Source: Chromatiales bacterium (GTDB lineage Bacteria; Pseudomonadota; Gammaproteobacteria; Steroidobacterales; GCA-2729495). From it: a stretch of 64,000 nucleotides of DNA. The stretch is from NCBI GenBank assembly GCA_002729495.1, contig PBYE01000093.1, positions 1 through 64,000 on the forward strand, read 5' to 3'. The notes beneath the pieces were generated by a model. The model ran no database searches. It was not told the origin of the DNA and worked only from the letters and a program-made list of their open reading frames with translations. Position numbers and translations under genes: made by a program. Shown piece after piece: positions 34,319 through 43,440 of this stretch (position 1 is the first letter of the stretch; every line of letters starts with the position of its first letter).

Positions 34319-34882
34319 ATGAATAGTACTCAAACACTCGCAGGACAACTACTGGTCGCTATGCCAGGTATGGCCGATCCAAATTTTCGCCAATCGGTTA
34401 CTTATATCTGTGAGCACAGCAACAGCGGAGCACTGGGGCTGGTGATTAATCAGCCACTCGACATGGTCGTTAGCGAGGTGCTGGAACAACTGGAAATGCG
34501 GCCATCGAATGAAGCGTTACTGACGCAGCCAGTTTTGCGTGGTGGGCCTGTGCAGACAGAACGCGGTTTTGTACTCCATGAATCATCACATGACTGGGAC
34601 GCGACGACCGAAGTCAGCCAGTCCATCTTTGTTACGACGTCGCGAGATATTCTTTCCGATCTTGCATCGGGCAAAGGGCCCGAGCGAATGCAGATCGCGC
34701 TGGGCTATTCCGGCTGGGATGCGGGTCAACTCGAGGCCGAAATCTGCCAGAATGCCTGGCTCACGGTTCCTGCTACTGCAGCGATTGTGTTTGAAACACC
34801 ATTTGAGCAACGCTGGCAGGCTGCGGCAGGCTCTATCGGTATAGACCTGGCGACAATAACTCCCCAGGCCGGTCACGCCTGA
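34319..34882 (+). CDS. algH: YqgE/AlgH family protein (DUF179)
   Basis: Cytoplasmic protein of unsettled function, conserved as a pair with ruvX. The 187-aa product has the family's N-terminal GQLLVAMPGMADPNFRQSVTYICEH and the RGGPVQTERGFVLH motif. In Pseudomonas AlgH was linked to alginate regulation. It is read in the same direction as ruvX, which starts 12 bp after its stop. Confidence 0.95.
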   Translation: MNSTQTLAGQLLVAMPGMADPNFRQSVTYICEHSNSGALGLVINQPLDMVVSEVLEQLEMRPSNEALLTQPVLRGGPVQTERGFVLHESSHDWDATTEVSQSIFVTTSRDILSDLASGKGPERMQIALGYSGWDAGQLEAEICQNAWLTVPATAAIVFETPFEQRWQAAAGSIGIDLATITPQAGHA

Positions 34883-34894
34883 GCGGAACATCAT

Positions 34895-35353
34895 TTGAAT
34901 CACAGCCCGGAAAATCAGCCCCGGAGCCTGCTGGCGCTTGATTTCGGCCTGCGGCGTATCGGCATCGCCAGCGGCTCATGCATCACGGACACGGCTTCCG
35001 CACTGGTGACGCTGGAGGCCCGGGACGGTAAGCCCAACTGGGACAAGCTCGATAAGCTGGTTCGGGAGTGGAACCCCGACATTTTACTGCTTGGGCTGCC
35101 AACCAGCACATCGGGCGAAGACACTGAAATGACTGCAACGGTACGGAATTTCGCTGACTCACTGAAATCCCGCTATGAAATCCCGGTCGAGTTCGTCGAT
35201 GAGCGGTATACTTCGGTCGAAGCGGAAGCGCTGCTGAAAGAACAGCGCCGTCTTGGCATAAAATCCCGGCGAGTACAGAAAGCAGATATAGATAGCCTCG
35301 CGGCCCGCTTAATCGCCGAAAGCTGGATGCGCGAAAACAAAAGCAGGCCCTGA
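34895..35353 (+). CDS. ruvX: Pre-16S rRNA nuclease YqgF/RuvX
   Basis: RNase H-fold nuclease that trims the 5' end of pre-16S rRNA; earlier described as a putative Holliday junction resolvase. The 152-aa protein has catalytic acids in LALDFGLRRIG (about 15), the middle GLPTSTSGEDTEMT and the C-terminal DSLAARLIAESW segment. The start is a TTG at 34895; the first ATG lies far inside the domain, so the rare start is required. Part of the algH-ruvX-pyrB unit. Confidence 0.94.
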   Translation: MNHSPENQPRSLLALDFGLRRIGIASGSCITDTASALVTLEARDGKPNWDKLDKLVREWNPDILLLGLPTSTSGEDTEMTATVRNFADSLKSRYEIPVEFVDERYTSVEAEALLKEQRRLGIKSRRVQKADIDSLAARLIAESWMRENKSRP

Positions 35354-35361
35354 ACCACTGA

Positions 35362-36336
35362 ATGAGCACTGACACAACGTCTTCTTCCCAGTTGACAGAA
35401 AACGGGAAGCTCCGTCACCTTATCCGGATCGCCGGATTAAGTCGGGATTTTATTTCCCGGTTGCTCGACAAAGCAGAGTCCTACCAGGTTCCCGTCGGCA
35501 AACCGCCGGCCAGAGATACCGTGCTCAAGGGCCATACTGTTGCAAATCTATTTTTCGAACCGAGTACGCGCACACGCGCATCATTCGAACTGGCAGCCAA
35601 ACGCCTCAGTGCCGACGTGCTGAATCTTGATGTCAACATGTCATCGAGAATCAAGGGCGAGAGCCTGCTCGACACGATTTACACATTACAAGCCATGCAG
35701 TGCGACATTTTCGTAGTTCGCGATGCGAGCGCGGGTATTCCGGACTTCATTACCACTAACGTGCAGCCGAACGTGAGTGTTTTAAATGCCGGTGAAGCAG
35801 ATGTATCACATCCGACCCAGGGGCTGCTTGACCTGCTTACGATACGCCAGAACAAGCAGGCCCTTGATGGTCTTGTGGTCACAGTTGTCGGTGATATTGC
35901 ACATTCGCGGGTCGCGCGATCCCTTTCCGAGGGTCTGGGCATAATGGGCAATAACGAGCTAAGGCTGGTAGCGCCAAAGGGGCTGGACCCGGACCCCGAC
36001 TTATATCCGGGGGCTATTATCGGTAACGATATCGATAAAGCGATAAAGGGCGCTGATGTCATCATGGCGCTGCGCATCCAGCGCGAACGCATTAAAGAAA
36101 AGTCCAGCCTGATGACCAACCACGAGTACCTGCAAAAATACGGACTGACTGAAGCCCGTCTCGATAAAGCCAAACCCGATGCGATTGTTATGCATCCCGG
36201 CCCGATGAATCGGGATGTAGAAATCGCCGGTCCGGTCGCTGACGGCCCCAGGTCGGTTATTACCCAGCAGGTCAACAACGGTCTCACGGTCCGGATGGCG
36301 GTGCTGGCCGCAGTCATGGAAGCTCGCACCACATGA
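35362..36336 (+). CDS. pyrB: Aspartate carbamoyltransferase catalytic subunit
   Basis: Condenses aspartate and carbamoyl phosphate in pyrimidine synthesis. The 324-aa protein has the carbamoyl-phosphate loop FFEPSTRTR (about 66-74), HPTQ (about 150) and the aspartate-binding MHPGPMNRDVEI (about 277-288). No regulatory subunit (pyrI) is present. In Pseudomonas this gene is followed by an inactive dihydroorotase (pyrC'); here the next gene is instead a PyrK-like protein, whose ATG overlaps the pyrB stop by four bases. No PyrR gene precedes it. Confidence 0.97.
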   Translation: MSTDTTSSSQLTENGKLRHLIRIAGLSRDFISRLLDKAESYQVPVGKPPARDTVLKGHTVANLFFEPSTRTRASFELAAKRLSADVLNLDVNMSSRIKGESLLDTIYTLQAMQCDIFVVRDASAGIPDFITTNVQPNVSVLNAGEADVSHPTQGLLDLLTIRQNKQALDGLVVTVVGDIAHSRVARSLSEGLGIMGNNELRLVAPKGLDPDPDLYPGAIIGNDIDKAIKGADVIMALRIQRERIKEKSSLMTNHEYLQKYGLTEARLDKAKPDAIVMHPGPMNRDVEIAGPVADGPRSVITQQVNNGLTVRMAVLAAVMEARTT

Positions 36337-37208
36337 CCAAAGCCCACCGCGACACAATTTTCGTCGAGGAAGCCCGCGTCATCGCACACCAATCATTTCC
36401 GGCGGAGCAGTTTGTACTGCGGGTCACGGCACCCGAGTGCGCACAGCGCGCAACCGCGGGCAGTTTTGCACATATACGTTGCGACGCTGACATACCGATG
36501 CGTCGACCGCTGTCGATCATGCGGACGGATCCGAAAACGGGGGTGGTGGAGTTCCTCTACAAGATAGTTGGCAACGGTTTGCGGGCGCTGAGTAATGCCG
36601 GCCCCGGCGATATACTCAGCATCATGGGGCCGATCGGTAACGGTTTCGACCCGGATGATTCAAAGCCAAACAAACTGATGATCGGCGGCGGTGTCGGTAT
36701 TCCGCCGATGGTATTCCTGGCCGAGCAACTGGCTAAAAGCCGGGGCGGTGACGGCCAACTGGTACTCATGGGTTCGGAAGTGCCCTTCCCCTTTGAGCAG
36801 GTGAAATCAGCATTACCGGTCAATGGAATATCCCCTGATGCGACCGACACGATGCCTGCTATCGAGGAACTCGGGGTGCCGGCCAGGCTGGCAAGTCTGC
36901 AGGGATATGCAGGTTGCTACGAGGGCTACGTTACGGACCTTGCACGTGACTGGCTCAGCTCACTTGGCAGGGACGGCGTCGCACAGGTCGAAATGTTCGC
37001 TTGCGGACCAGAGCCGATGCTCGAAGCGGCTGCGGCAATCGCTGCCGAATTCAGCGTGTCCTGCCAGCTATGCCTCGAAGAGTTTATGGCTTGCGCGGCG
37101 GGTGGCTGTGCGGGCTGCACGGTGCAGGTGCACGGTGACGAAGGAATTGCCATGAAGCGCGTCTGTGTTGATGGTCCGGTGTTCCCGGCCACAGCGATTT
37201 ATCCCTGA
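36333..37208 (+). CDS. PyrK-like dihydroorotate dehydrogenase electron-transfer subunit
   Basis: A 291-aa flavin and 2Fe-2S oxidoreductase of the ferredoxin-reductase family. The FAD motif MRRPLSI (about 55) and pyridine-nucleotide motif GGGVGIPP (about 119) are followed by ACGPEPM and a C-terminal cluster-binding pattern CAAGGCAGC then CVDGPVF, which is the arrangement of PyrK. PyrK normally serves the NAD-linked class 1B PyrD; most gammaproteobacteria use quinone-linked PyrD and lack PyrK. ATGA overlap with pyrB implies coupled translation and supports a pyrimidine role. No pyrD gene is in the window. Confidence 0.85.
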   Translation: MTKAHRDTIFVEEARVIAHQSFPAEQFVLRVTAPECAQRATAGSFAHIRCDADIPMRRPLSIMRTDPKTGVVEFLYKIVGNGLRALSNAGPGDILSIMGPIGNGFDPDDSKPNKLMIGGGVGIPPMVFLAEQLAKSRGGDGQLVLMGSEVPFPFEQVKSALPVNGISPDATDTMPAIEELGVPARLASLQGYAGCYEGYVTDLARDWLSSLGRDGVAQVEMFACGPEPMLEAAAAIAAEFSVSCQLCLEEFMACAAGGCAGCTVQVHGDEGIAMKRVCVDGPVFPATAIYP

Positions 37209-37230
37209 CTATAGGACGGCGGGAAAGCCG

Positions 37231-38289
37231 TTAGCTGAAGTGGATGCTGGCTTCGAGGTTGGTGCGTGAATCCGCGTTGGCAAGCGCTTCGTCCATGCCG
37301 ATCTTGCCCTGCTTGTAAAGTTCGAGTAGCGCGGAATCGAAATTCTGCATACCCTGTTCCGAACTCTGTGCAAATGCTTCCTTGACCTGGGTGATTTCGC
37401 CACGGTTGATCAATTCAGCTACATGCGGCGTATTCAACATGACCTCAACAGCAGCAACACGTTTTCCCTCGGTGCTGCGAACCAGGCGCTGCGAAATGAT
37501 GGCACGCAGGTACTGGGAGAGATCCATAAAAATCTGCCGATGCTGGTCCTGCGGAAACATATTAATAATCCGGTCCAGTGTTTCGGGCGAGTTGTTGCCG
37601 TGCAGGGTCGTGATAACCAGGTGGCCGGTACCGGCAAGGTTCAGCGAGGCTTCCATGGCCTCGCGGTCACGAATCTCGCCAACGAAAATCACATCAGGTG
37701 CTTCGCGCATCGCACTTTTTAGCGCCCGCGCATAACTCCTGGTATCGATGCCGATTTCGCGCTGGTTGATGATCGAACGCTTGTTCGGGTGCAGGAACTC
37801 AATCGGGTCTTCAATTGTAATGATGTGCGATGAGGTCCGCTCGTTACGGTAGTTGAGCATACCTGCCAGCGTCGTCGACTTACCGCAGCCCGTTGCGCCA
37901 ACCATCATGATCAGGCCGCGCCGGAACATGACCAGTTCCTTGAGTATAGGCGGCATGAATAGTTCATCGAGGTCGGGTAAATCGGCACTTATATAGCGCA
38001 ACACCATCCCGAGGTTGCCCCGCTGGTGAAAAATATTGATCCGGAAGCGGCCCAGTTTGGGCTTGGAGATTGCGAAGTCGATTTCCAGCTCGCGGCCAAG
38101 TTCTTCGAGTTGGTCTTCATCCATGAGTTCCATGGCCGCCTGCTTGACCATCTTGGGCGTCAGTTCGAGGTTGTTGACCGGCATGATTTTGCCGTCAATC
38201 TTGATCTTTACGGGCGCGAAACAGGTGAAGAAGAGGTCTGATGCCCGCTTCTCCACCATCAATTTGAACAAGGGTTGTACGTTCATCAT
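37231..38289 (-). CDS. PilT/PilU-family type IV pilus ATPase, third paralogue
   Basis: A 352-aa secretion-type hexameric ATPase. Walker A is GATGCGKST (about 128-136), the Asp-box region is IITIEDPIEFLHP, Walker B is VIFVGEIRDREAM, and the His-box is TLHGNNSPETLDR. It resembles PilU more than PilT but lacks the long C-terminal tail. It lies 45 bp downstream of the PilU gene, completing a tandem of three retraction-type ATPases. Its own function cannot be told from sequence. Confidence 0.9.
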   Translation of the reverse strand: MMNVQPLFKLMVEKRASDLFFTCFAPVKIKIDGKIMPVNNLELTPKMVKQAAMELMDEDQLEELGRELEIDFAISKPKLGRFRINIFHQRGNLGMVLRYISADLPDLDELFMPPILKELVMFRRGLIMMVGATGCGKSTTLAGMLNYRNERTSSHIITIEDPIEFLHPNKRSIINQREIGIDTRSYARALKSAMREAPDVIFVGEIRDREAMEASLNLAGTGHLVITTLHGNNSPETLDRIINMFPQDQHRQIFMDLSQYLRAIISQRLVRSTEGKRVAAVEVMLNTPHVAELINRGEITQVKEAFAQSSEQGMQNFDSALLELYKQGKIGMDEALANADSRTNLEASIHFS

Positions 38290-38334
38290 TATCGTTCCCT
38301 GTAACCCCGTGTGCCTGGTAACCTGATAGATGCG

Positions 38335-39498
38335 CTAAACACCAATGGTTTCGCCCTGATCTTCCTCTACCAGGCCAAGGTCTTCGTCGATAGCATTCGG
38401 ATCGTTCTCTACACGCTTGCTTTCCAGCTTGATACGTAAGCGCACCTCGTTTCTGGAGTCGGCGTTGCGTATCGCTTCTTCGTAACTGATATGCCCGGCC
38501 TCGAACAGGTCGAACAAAGCCTGGTCGAACGTGTTCATGCCCAGGCGGGTCAATTTTTTCATGACCTCCTTCAGCCCGGCGACTTCGCCCTTGAAGATGA
38601 GGCCGGAAACCAGCGGCGTCTGCATCAGGATTTCCGTCGCGGCGATTCGGCCTTCACCCGACTCGCGCGGTAACAGGCGCTGCGAAATAATGGACTTGAT
38701 GTTCAGCGACAAGTCCATCAGCAACTGGCTGCGCTTTTCCTCGGGGAAAAAGTTGATGACGCGGTCGAGTGCCTGGTTCGCGCTGTTGGCGTGCAAAGTG
38801 GCGAGGCAAAGGTGGCCTGTTTCGGCGAACTGGATGCCGTATTCCATCGTCTCGCGGTCCCGAATCTCACCAATCAGGATAACGTCGGGGGCCTGGCGCA
38901 GGGTGTTCTTGAGCGCCGCGTGCCAGTCTGCGGTATCCACACCAACTTCACGCTGGGTCACAACGCACTGGTCGTGCGGATGCAAGTACTCGACCGGATC
39001 CTCGATCGTAACGATGTGGCCGCGGGTATTAGCGTTGCGGTAGCCGACCATCGCAGCGAGCGTCGTCGATTTACCGGAGCCGGTCGCGCCCACCAGGATC
39101 ACCAGTCCGCGCTTCGTCATGGCGATGTCGTTCAGGATCGGTGGCAGTTCGAGGTCTTCAACCGTCGGGATATCCATCACGATCCTGCGCAGTACCGCAC
39201 CGACGTTGCCCTGCTGTATAAACGCGCTTACGCGAAACCGGCCTATGCCCTGCGGGAAAATAGCGAAGTTACATTCCTGCGTGGCGTCAAATTCTTTCGC
39301 CTGTTTGTCGTTCATGATGGAACGAATAATGATGGCGCTCTGGTCCGGGGTAAGGTTCTGTTCCGCGGCGCGATGGATTTCGCCGTCTATCTTGATGGCA
39401 GGCGGGAATCCGGCCGTAATGAAGAGGTCGGAACCGTTCTTGGCAACCATCTTCTTGAGCAGCGTCTGCACCATTCGTGTTGCCTGGTCGCGTTCCAT
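38335..39498 (-). CDS. pilU: PilU type IV pilus retraction ATPase
   Basis: A PilT-dependent retraction motor that supports forceful retraction. The 387-aa product has Walker A GATGSGKST (about 136-144), Walker B VILIGEIRDRETM and a His-box TLHANSANQALDR. PilU identity is supported by KMVAKNGSDLFITAGFPPAIKIDG at the N-terminus and the acidic C-terminal extension (about 360-387) that PilT lacks. The gene order pilT-pilU matches Pseudomonas. The start is ATG, with CCTCC on the plus strand marking an upstream GGAGG ribosome site. Confidence 0.93.
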   Translation of the reverse strand: MERDQATRMVQTLLKKMVAKNGSDLFITAGFPPAIKIDGEIHRAAEQNLTPDQSAIIIRSIMNDKQAKEFDATQECNFAIFPQGIGRFRVSAFIQQGNVGAVLRRIVMDIPTVEDLELPPILNDIAMTKRGLVILVGATGSGKSTTLAAMVGYRNANTRGHIVTIEDPVEYLHPHDQCVVTQREVGVDTADWHAALKNTLRQAPDVILIGEIRDRETMEYGIQFAETGHLCLATLHANSANQALDRVINFFPEEKRSQLLMDLSLNIKSIISQRLLPRESGEGRIAATEILMQTPLVSGLIFKGEVAGLKEVMKKLTRLGMNTFDQALFDLFEAGHISYEEAIRNADSRNEVRLRIKLESKRVENDPNAIDEDLGLVEEDQGETIGV

Positions 39499-39557
39499 CG
39501 CTTGCCTCCTTTAGTCCCTTAAACCTGTTAAACCTTGTACTGACCGCACCTGACCGA

Positions 39558-40598
39558 TCAGAAATCTTCCTTGTTGGCCGCTCGGAAACAGGCCTCTTCC
39601 TTGCTGATAACGCCTTTCATCATCAGCTCCTGGAGGTTCTGATCAAGAGTTTGCATACCGTTTGACTGACCCGTCTGAATCGCCGAATACATCTGTGCAA
39701 TCTTGCCTTCGCGAATAAGGTTACGAATCGCCGGCGTACCGATCATGATCTCGTAAGCAGCCACACGACCGCCGCCGTTACGTTTCAGCAGGATCTGGGA
39801 TATAACGGCGCGCAAGGACTCTGAGAGCATAGAGCGCACCATTTCCTTTTCGCCTGCCGGGAATACATCAACCACGCGGTCAATGGTTTTGGCGGCTGAA
39901 CTGGTGTGCAGCGTTCCGAATACGAGGTGACCGGTCTCAGCCGCAGTAAGTGCCAGGCGGATAGTTTCCAGGTCACGTAACTCGCCGACCAGGATAACGT
40001 CCGGATCTTCGCGCAACGCCGAACGCAGTGCTTCCGAGAATCCGTGTGTGTCGCGATGCACTTCGCGCTGGTTGATAAGCGAGCGCTGGCTTTCGTGAAC
40101 GAACTCGATAGGGTCCTCGATCGTGAGGATATGGTCGGGTTTGTTCTCGTTGATGTAGTTGATCATCGCGGCAAGCGTTGTCGATTTACCTGAACCCGTG
40201 GGCCCGGTGACCAGCACCATGCCGCGCGGATGCATGGAAATATCCTTGAAAATAGCCGGAGCCTGCAGGTCGTCCAGTGTCAGGATGTCCGAGGGAATCG
40301 TGCGGAATACAGCGCCGGCGCCGCGCATCTGGTTAAACGCGTTAACGCGAAAACGGGCCAGTTTGGGTATCTCGAAGGAAAAGTCAGTTTCCAGGTACCC
40401 CTCAAAGTCCTTCCGCTGCTTGTCGTTCATGATGTCGTAGATCATGCTGTGCACGTCTTTATGCGTCAGCGGCGGCATATTTACACGCTTGACATCACCG
40501 TCAACGCGGATCATCGGCGGCACACCCGACGATATATGAAGGTCTGATGCGTTGTTCTTGACGGAAAACGCCAGTAATTGCGCAATATCTACTGCCAT
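39558..40598 (-). CDS. pilT: PilT type IV pilus retraction ATPase
   Basis: Disassembles pili to power twitching. The 346-aa length is that of canonical PilT (344-346). It has NNASDLHISSGVPPMIRVDGDV at the N-terminus, Walker A GPTGSGKST (about 132-140), Walker B VILVGELRDLETI, His-box TLHTSSAAKTIDR and the conserved AIRNLIREGK motif required for retraction. First of three tandem ATPase genes on the minus strand; divergent from yggS with 99 bp between. Confidence 0.97.
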   Translation of the reverse strand: MAVDIAQLLAFSVKNNASDLHISSGVPPMIRVDGDVKRVNMPPLTHKDVHSMIYDIMNDKQRKDFEGYLETDFSFEIPKLARFRVNAFNQMRGAGAVFRTIPSDILTLDDLQAPAIFKDISMHPRGMVLVTGPTGSGKSTTLAAMINYINENKPDHILTIEDPIEFVHESQRSLINQREVHRDTHGFSEALRSALREDPDVILVGELRDLETIRLALTAAETGHLVFGTLHTSSAAKTIDRVVDVFPAGEKEMVRSMLSESLRAVISQILLKRNGGGRVAAYEIMIGTPAIRNLIREGKIAQMYSAIQTGQSNGMQTLDQNLQELMMKGVISKEEACFRAANKEDF

Positions 40599-40697
40599 CT
40601 CAATTCCCTGAGTTAAAGCATTCCGGTTCCCGTCAGGTAAGATTTACCATAACGGTTAAGGCTGAATGTCAGTATATGTATTGCCTCGGGAGGTATC

Positions 40698-41381
40698 GTG
40701 ACGCGTTTCACGAAACACTTAACAGATTTGAAATTACGCATTTGTGAGGCTGCTGCCGCTGCCGGCCGAAGTGAGAACGATGTCTCAATTTTGGCGGTCA
40801 GCAAGCGCCATGGCGTTGACGCAGTTCACGAGGCTGTAAGTGCCGGCCTGCGGGCAATGGGAGAAAATTACGTGCAGGAAGCGCTGGACAAGATGCCTCA
40901 GTGCGACCCGTCTATCGAGTGGCATTTCATCGGCCGGATCCAGTCCAACAAGACCCGGCAGATCGCCGGGAATTTCAGCTGGGTTCAGACCGTATGCGCG
41001 GACCGGGTCGCCCGGCGCCTCAGCGAGCAGCGGCCGGACGGGCTGCCCGAACTGAACGTATGCGTGCAGGTTTGTATCGACGGTGACACGACTCATGGCG
41101 GGGTTATGCCGGATGACGTGGCAAAGCTGTGCCGTACCATCGAAGATCTGCCCCGGCTTAAGCTTCGCGGCCTCATGACCATACCCGGGGCGGAAGATGA
41201 CCCCGGGGCTCAACGCCTTCTCTTTAGGGCGCTCCGGGAATTGCGGGACGAGCTCCTTGCTGCCGGACATGAACTGGACACCCTGTCCATGGGCATGACC
41301 AATGACCTCGAAGCGGCGGTGCTCGAGGGCAGCACCATGCTGCGAATTGGCACGGCCCTTTTTGGTCCGCGCCCCGTTTAG
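40698..41381 (+). CDS. yggS: Pyridoxal phosphate homeostasis protein YggS (PLPBP)
   Basis: PLP-binding protein with no known catalysis that buffers vitamin B6 and influences amino acid pools. The 227-aa product has the PLP lysine in ILAVSKRHG (about 36), GENYVQEALDK, HFIGRIQSNK and the C-terminal SMGMTNDLEAAV, where most family members have SMGMSxD. A GTG start at 40698 follows GGGAGG at good distance. proC follows, and the pair yggS-proC-yggT is widely conserved. Confidence 0.95.
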   Translation: MTRFTKHLTDLKLRICEAAAAAGRSENDVSILAVSKRHGVDAVHEAVSAGLRAMGENYVQEALDKMPQCDPSIEWHFIGRIQSNKTRQIAGNFSWVQTVCADRVARRLSEQRPDGLPELNVCVQVCIDGDTTHGGVMPDDVAKLCRTIEDLPRLKLRGLMTIPGAEDDPGAQRLLFRALRELRDELLAAGHELDTLSMGMTNDLEAAVLEGSTMLRIGTALFGPRPV

Positions 41382-41421
41382 GCTACTCTCTAGTCCCTGG
41401 CACCCAGGTTCGGGAATCGAT

Positions 41422-42261
41422 ATGAGCGACTACAGGCAGGTTCAAATCGGCTTTATTGGCGGCGGGAATATGGCGCAGGCCATCATCCGTGGCCTGCTCA
41501 CTGCGGGCCACGATGCTAACAGTATCGCGGTCGCCGAACCGGCCGAGTCGCAACAACAGGCAATCGCCGGGGTCAGTGACGCAATAGAAATCACGGGTGA
41601 CAACGCAAGCATTGCGGCCGCAAGTGAGATGCTGGTGCTGGCAGTCAAACCACAAGTCATGCCGGAAGTTTGCCAGGCACTTGGTGATGCGGACCGCAAG
41701 CAGCAGCAAACGATAGTTTCGGTCGCGGCGGGAATTACCCTTGATTCACTGGCAGGCTGGTTCGGCGCGGACAGTTCAATCGTGCGAGTCATGCCCAACC
41801 AGCCTGCATTGATATCCGAGGGCATGTCCGGCCTGTGCGCCGGCCCGTCTGTTTCCGACACCGGGCGACAACACGCAGCGTACCTGATGGAAGCAACCGG
41901 CAAAACAGCCTGGTTTGGAGATGAAGGGCTGATGGATGCGGTCACGGCCATCTCGGGCAGTGGGCCCGCATATTTTTACCTCGTCATGGAAATCCTGCAG
42001 GAGGTTGCCGAGGAATTCGGTTTCGATGCGGGCACGGCTCGCCTGCTAAGCACGCAAACGGGGCTGGGAGCAAGCCGGGTCGCAAGCGAGGATAGTGAAT
42101 CACTAGCAACGTTGCGGGATCAGGTGACATCACCTGGTGGTACAACCGACGCGGCACTGACCGTGCTTGAGGATGCGGGTATCCGTGATATGTTCAGAAG
42201 AGCGCTCATCGCGGCACGCGACCGGTCAGTTGAACTCGGCAAACATAAGGGCAACGATTAA
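41422..42261 (+). CDS. proC: Pyrroline-5-carboxylate reductase
   Basis: Last step of proline synthesis, NAD(P)H-dependent. From MSDYRQVQIGFIGGGNMAQAI the product is 279 aa. The Rossmann motif GGGNMA is at the N-terminus and the family signature is seen in the segment ending SPGGTTDAAL (about 237-246). An in-frame extension to 41302 overlaps yggS and lacks similarity. Between yggS and yggT in the usual order. Confidence 0.95.
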   Translation: MSDYRQVQIGFIGGGNMAQAIIRGLLTAGHDANSIAVAEPAESQQQAIAGVSDAIEITGDNASIAAASEMLVLAVKPQVMPEVCQALGDADRKQQQTIVSVAAGITLDSLAGWFGADSSIVRVMPNQPALISEGMSGLCAGPSVSDTGRQHAAYLMEATGKTAWFGDEGLMDAVTAISGSGPAYFYLVMEILQEVAEEFGFDAGTARLLSTQTGLGASRVASEDSESLATLRDQVTSPGGTTDAALTVLEDAGIRDMFRRALIAARDRSVELGKHKGND

Positions 42262-42265
42262 CAAT

Positions 42266-42862
42266 ATGGCAAATGGACTCGTTTATATTCTGCAATCATT
42301 AGTCAGTTTGTACCTCATGGCATTTGTCGTGCGGCTGAGTATGCACTGGGCTCGCTCTGACTTTCGAAACCCGATTGTGCAATTTGTGCTAACGGTTACA
42401 AATCCGCTTGTGCTGCCATTGCGCAGATTTGTTCCCCCCGTTTACAAAATTGACTCCGCAACCCTGATCATTTTTTTCCTGTTGCAGTGGGCGACCATGG
42501 GCTTACTGGCACCCCTCGCCTGCACAACGTCCCCCGACGTCGTAACAGTCCTTGGGCTGACGGTAATCTCGGGGCTGCGACTAATACTGAGCGTCTACAC
42601 GGGAGTTATTTTTATTTACGTACTCATGAGCTGGATTGGCGGGGGTGGTTACAACCCGTCACTGGTCATGATCAGTGGGCTGCTGCGCGAACTGGCGGAA
42701 CCGCTGCTCGCGCCATTTCGGCGGATCATTCCGCCGATCGGTGGCTTCGACCTGTCTCCCCTGCTCCTTCTTCTCGGTCTGCAGGGGCTGGCACAGACAC
42801 TGGTCACTCCGGCCATCCGGCTTGCGGCGCCCTTTCTCTGCCAGATCGGAGTGATTATTTAG
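42266..42862 (+). CDS. yggT: YggT family membrane protein
   Basis: A 198-aa inner-membrane protein with two YGGT repeats, each made of a helix pair and a short PLxxPxRxxxPP motif: PLVLPLRRFVPPV (about 47-59) and PLLAPFRRIIPPI (about 146-158). The function is not established, though YggT proteins are linked to osmotic tolerance and, in some bacteria, cell division. The start at 42266 is 4 bp after the proC stop. Its stop overlaps the end of the converging thioredoxin-fold gene by 4 bp. Confidence 0.92.
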   Translation: MANGLVYILQSLVSLYLMAFVVRLSMHWARSDFRNPIVQFVLTVTNPLVLPLRRFVPPVYKIDSATLIIFFLLQWATMGLLAPLACTTSPDVVTVLGLTVISGLRLILSVYTGVIFIYVLMSWIGGGGYNPSLVMISGLLRELAEPLLAPFRRIIPPIGGFDLSPLLLLLGLQGLAQTLVTPAIRLAAPFLCQIGVII

Positions 42863-43440
42863 TTCGCTGAGGCTGTGTCTGTCTGCAGGTTTGTATATGG
42901 CGTCGTTGCATCCATTAATTCATCAACAGCGGCTTCGGTCGGCGCGCCCTTAAGCGCATGCAACAGCTGTCCATCCGGTGCAACCAATACGATAGTTGGC
43001 CAATCGTCGATAGTCAGGCCCGCTGCATCAGCAAACTTAGCCATGTCTTTGACAAACAAAATGCCTGACTGGTCCAGCGGAATATTACCCTCGTAGTCAT
43101 CACGCATGGCGCGACGAATAACCCCCTTTACAAAAAACGGCGCTTTGATAACTGTGAAGTAATATCCAACCACCTGATCAGAAAACAATCCAAGTGGTTC
43201 GAGCTCAGCATGCCACTGCTTAAGCATCTCGCCCTGCCGCTCACCTGCTTCCCGAGTATTACTCATTGAGAGAAAGACGATGTTCAATTTCCCGGCCTGC
43301 ATGTCATCCGGAAACACAAAGTCTTCCTCGTCAAAAGTTTCTGTCTCAACCTGTGGAAAGTTGCCTAAGCTTTCGGCCTGAACAGCCACCAGCCCAAGCA
43401 GACCGAGCGCGACAAAGCCCTTTTTCAGGATCGATTTCAT
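42859..43440 (-). CDS. Exported thioredoxin-fold protein without CxxC
   Basis: A 193-aa protein with a signal peptide (MKSILKKGFVALGLLGLVAVQA). The rest resembles a thioredoxin/YtfJ-like fold: LNIVFLSMSNTREAGERQ at the first beta-alpha unit, GILFVKD and the PTIVLVAPDGQLLHALKG segment with the cis-Pro-like position. The CxxC motif is missing, so it is unlikely to be a disulfide oxidoreductase. It follows the TerB-like gene with a 4-bp overlap. The function is unknown. Confidence 0.7.
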   Translation of the reverse strand: MKSILKKGFVALGLLGLVAVQAESLGNFPQVETETFDEEDFVFPDDMQAGKLNIVFLSMSNTREAGERQGEMLKQWHAELEPLGLFSDQVVGYYFTVIKAPFFVKGVIRRAMRDDYEGNIPLDQSGILFVKDMAKFADAAGLTIDDWPTIVLVAPDGQLLHALKGAPTEAAVDELMDATTPYTNLQTDTASAN

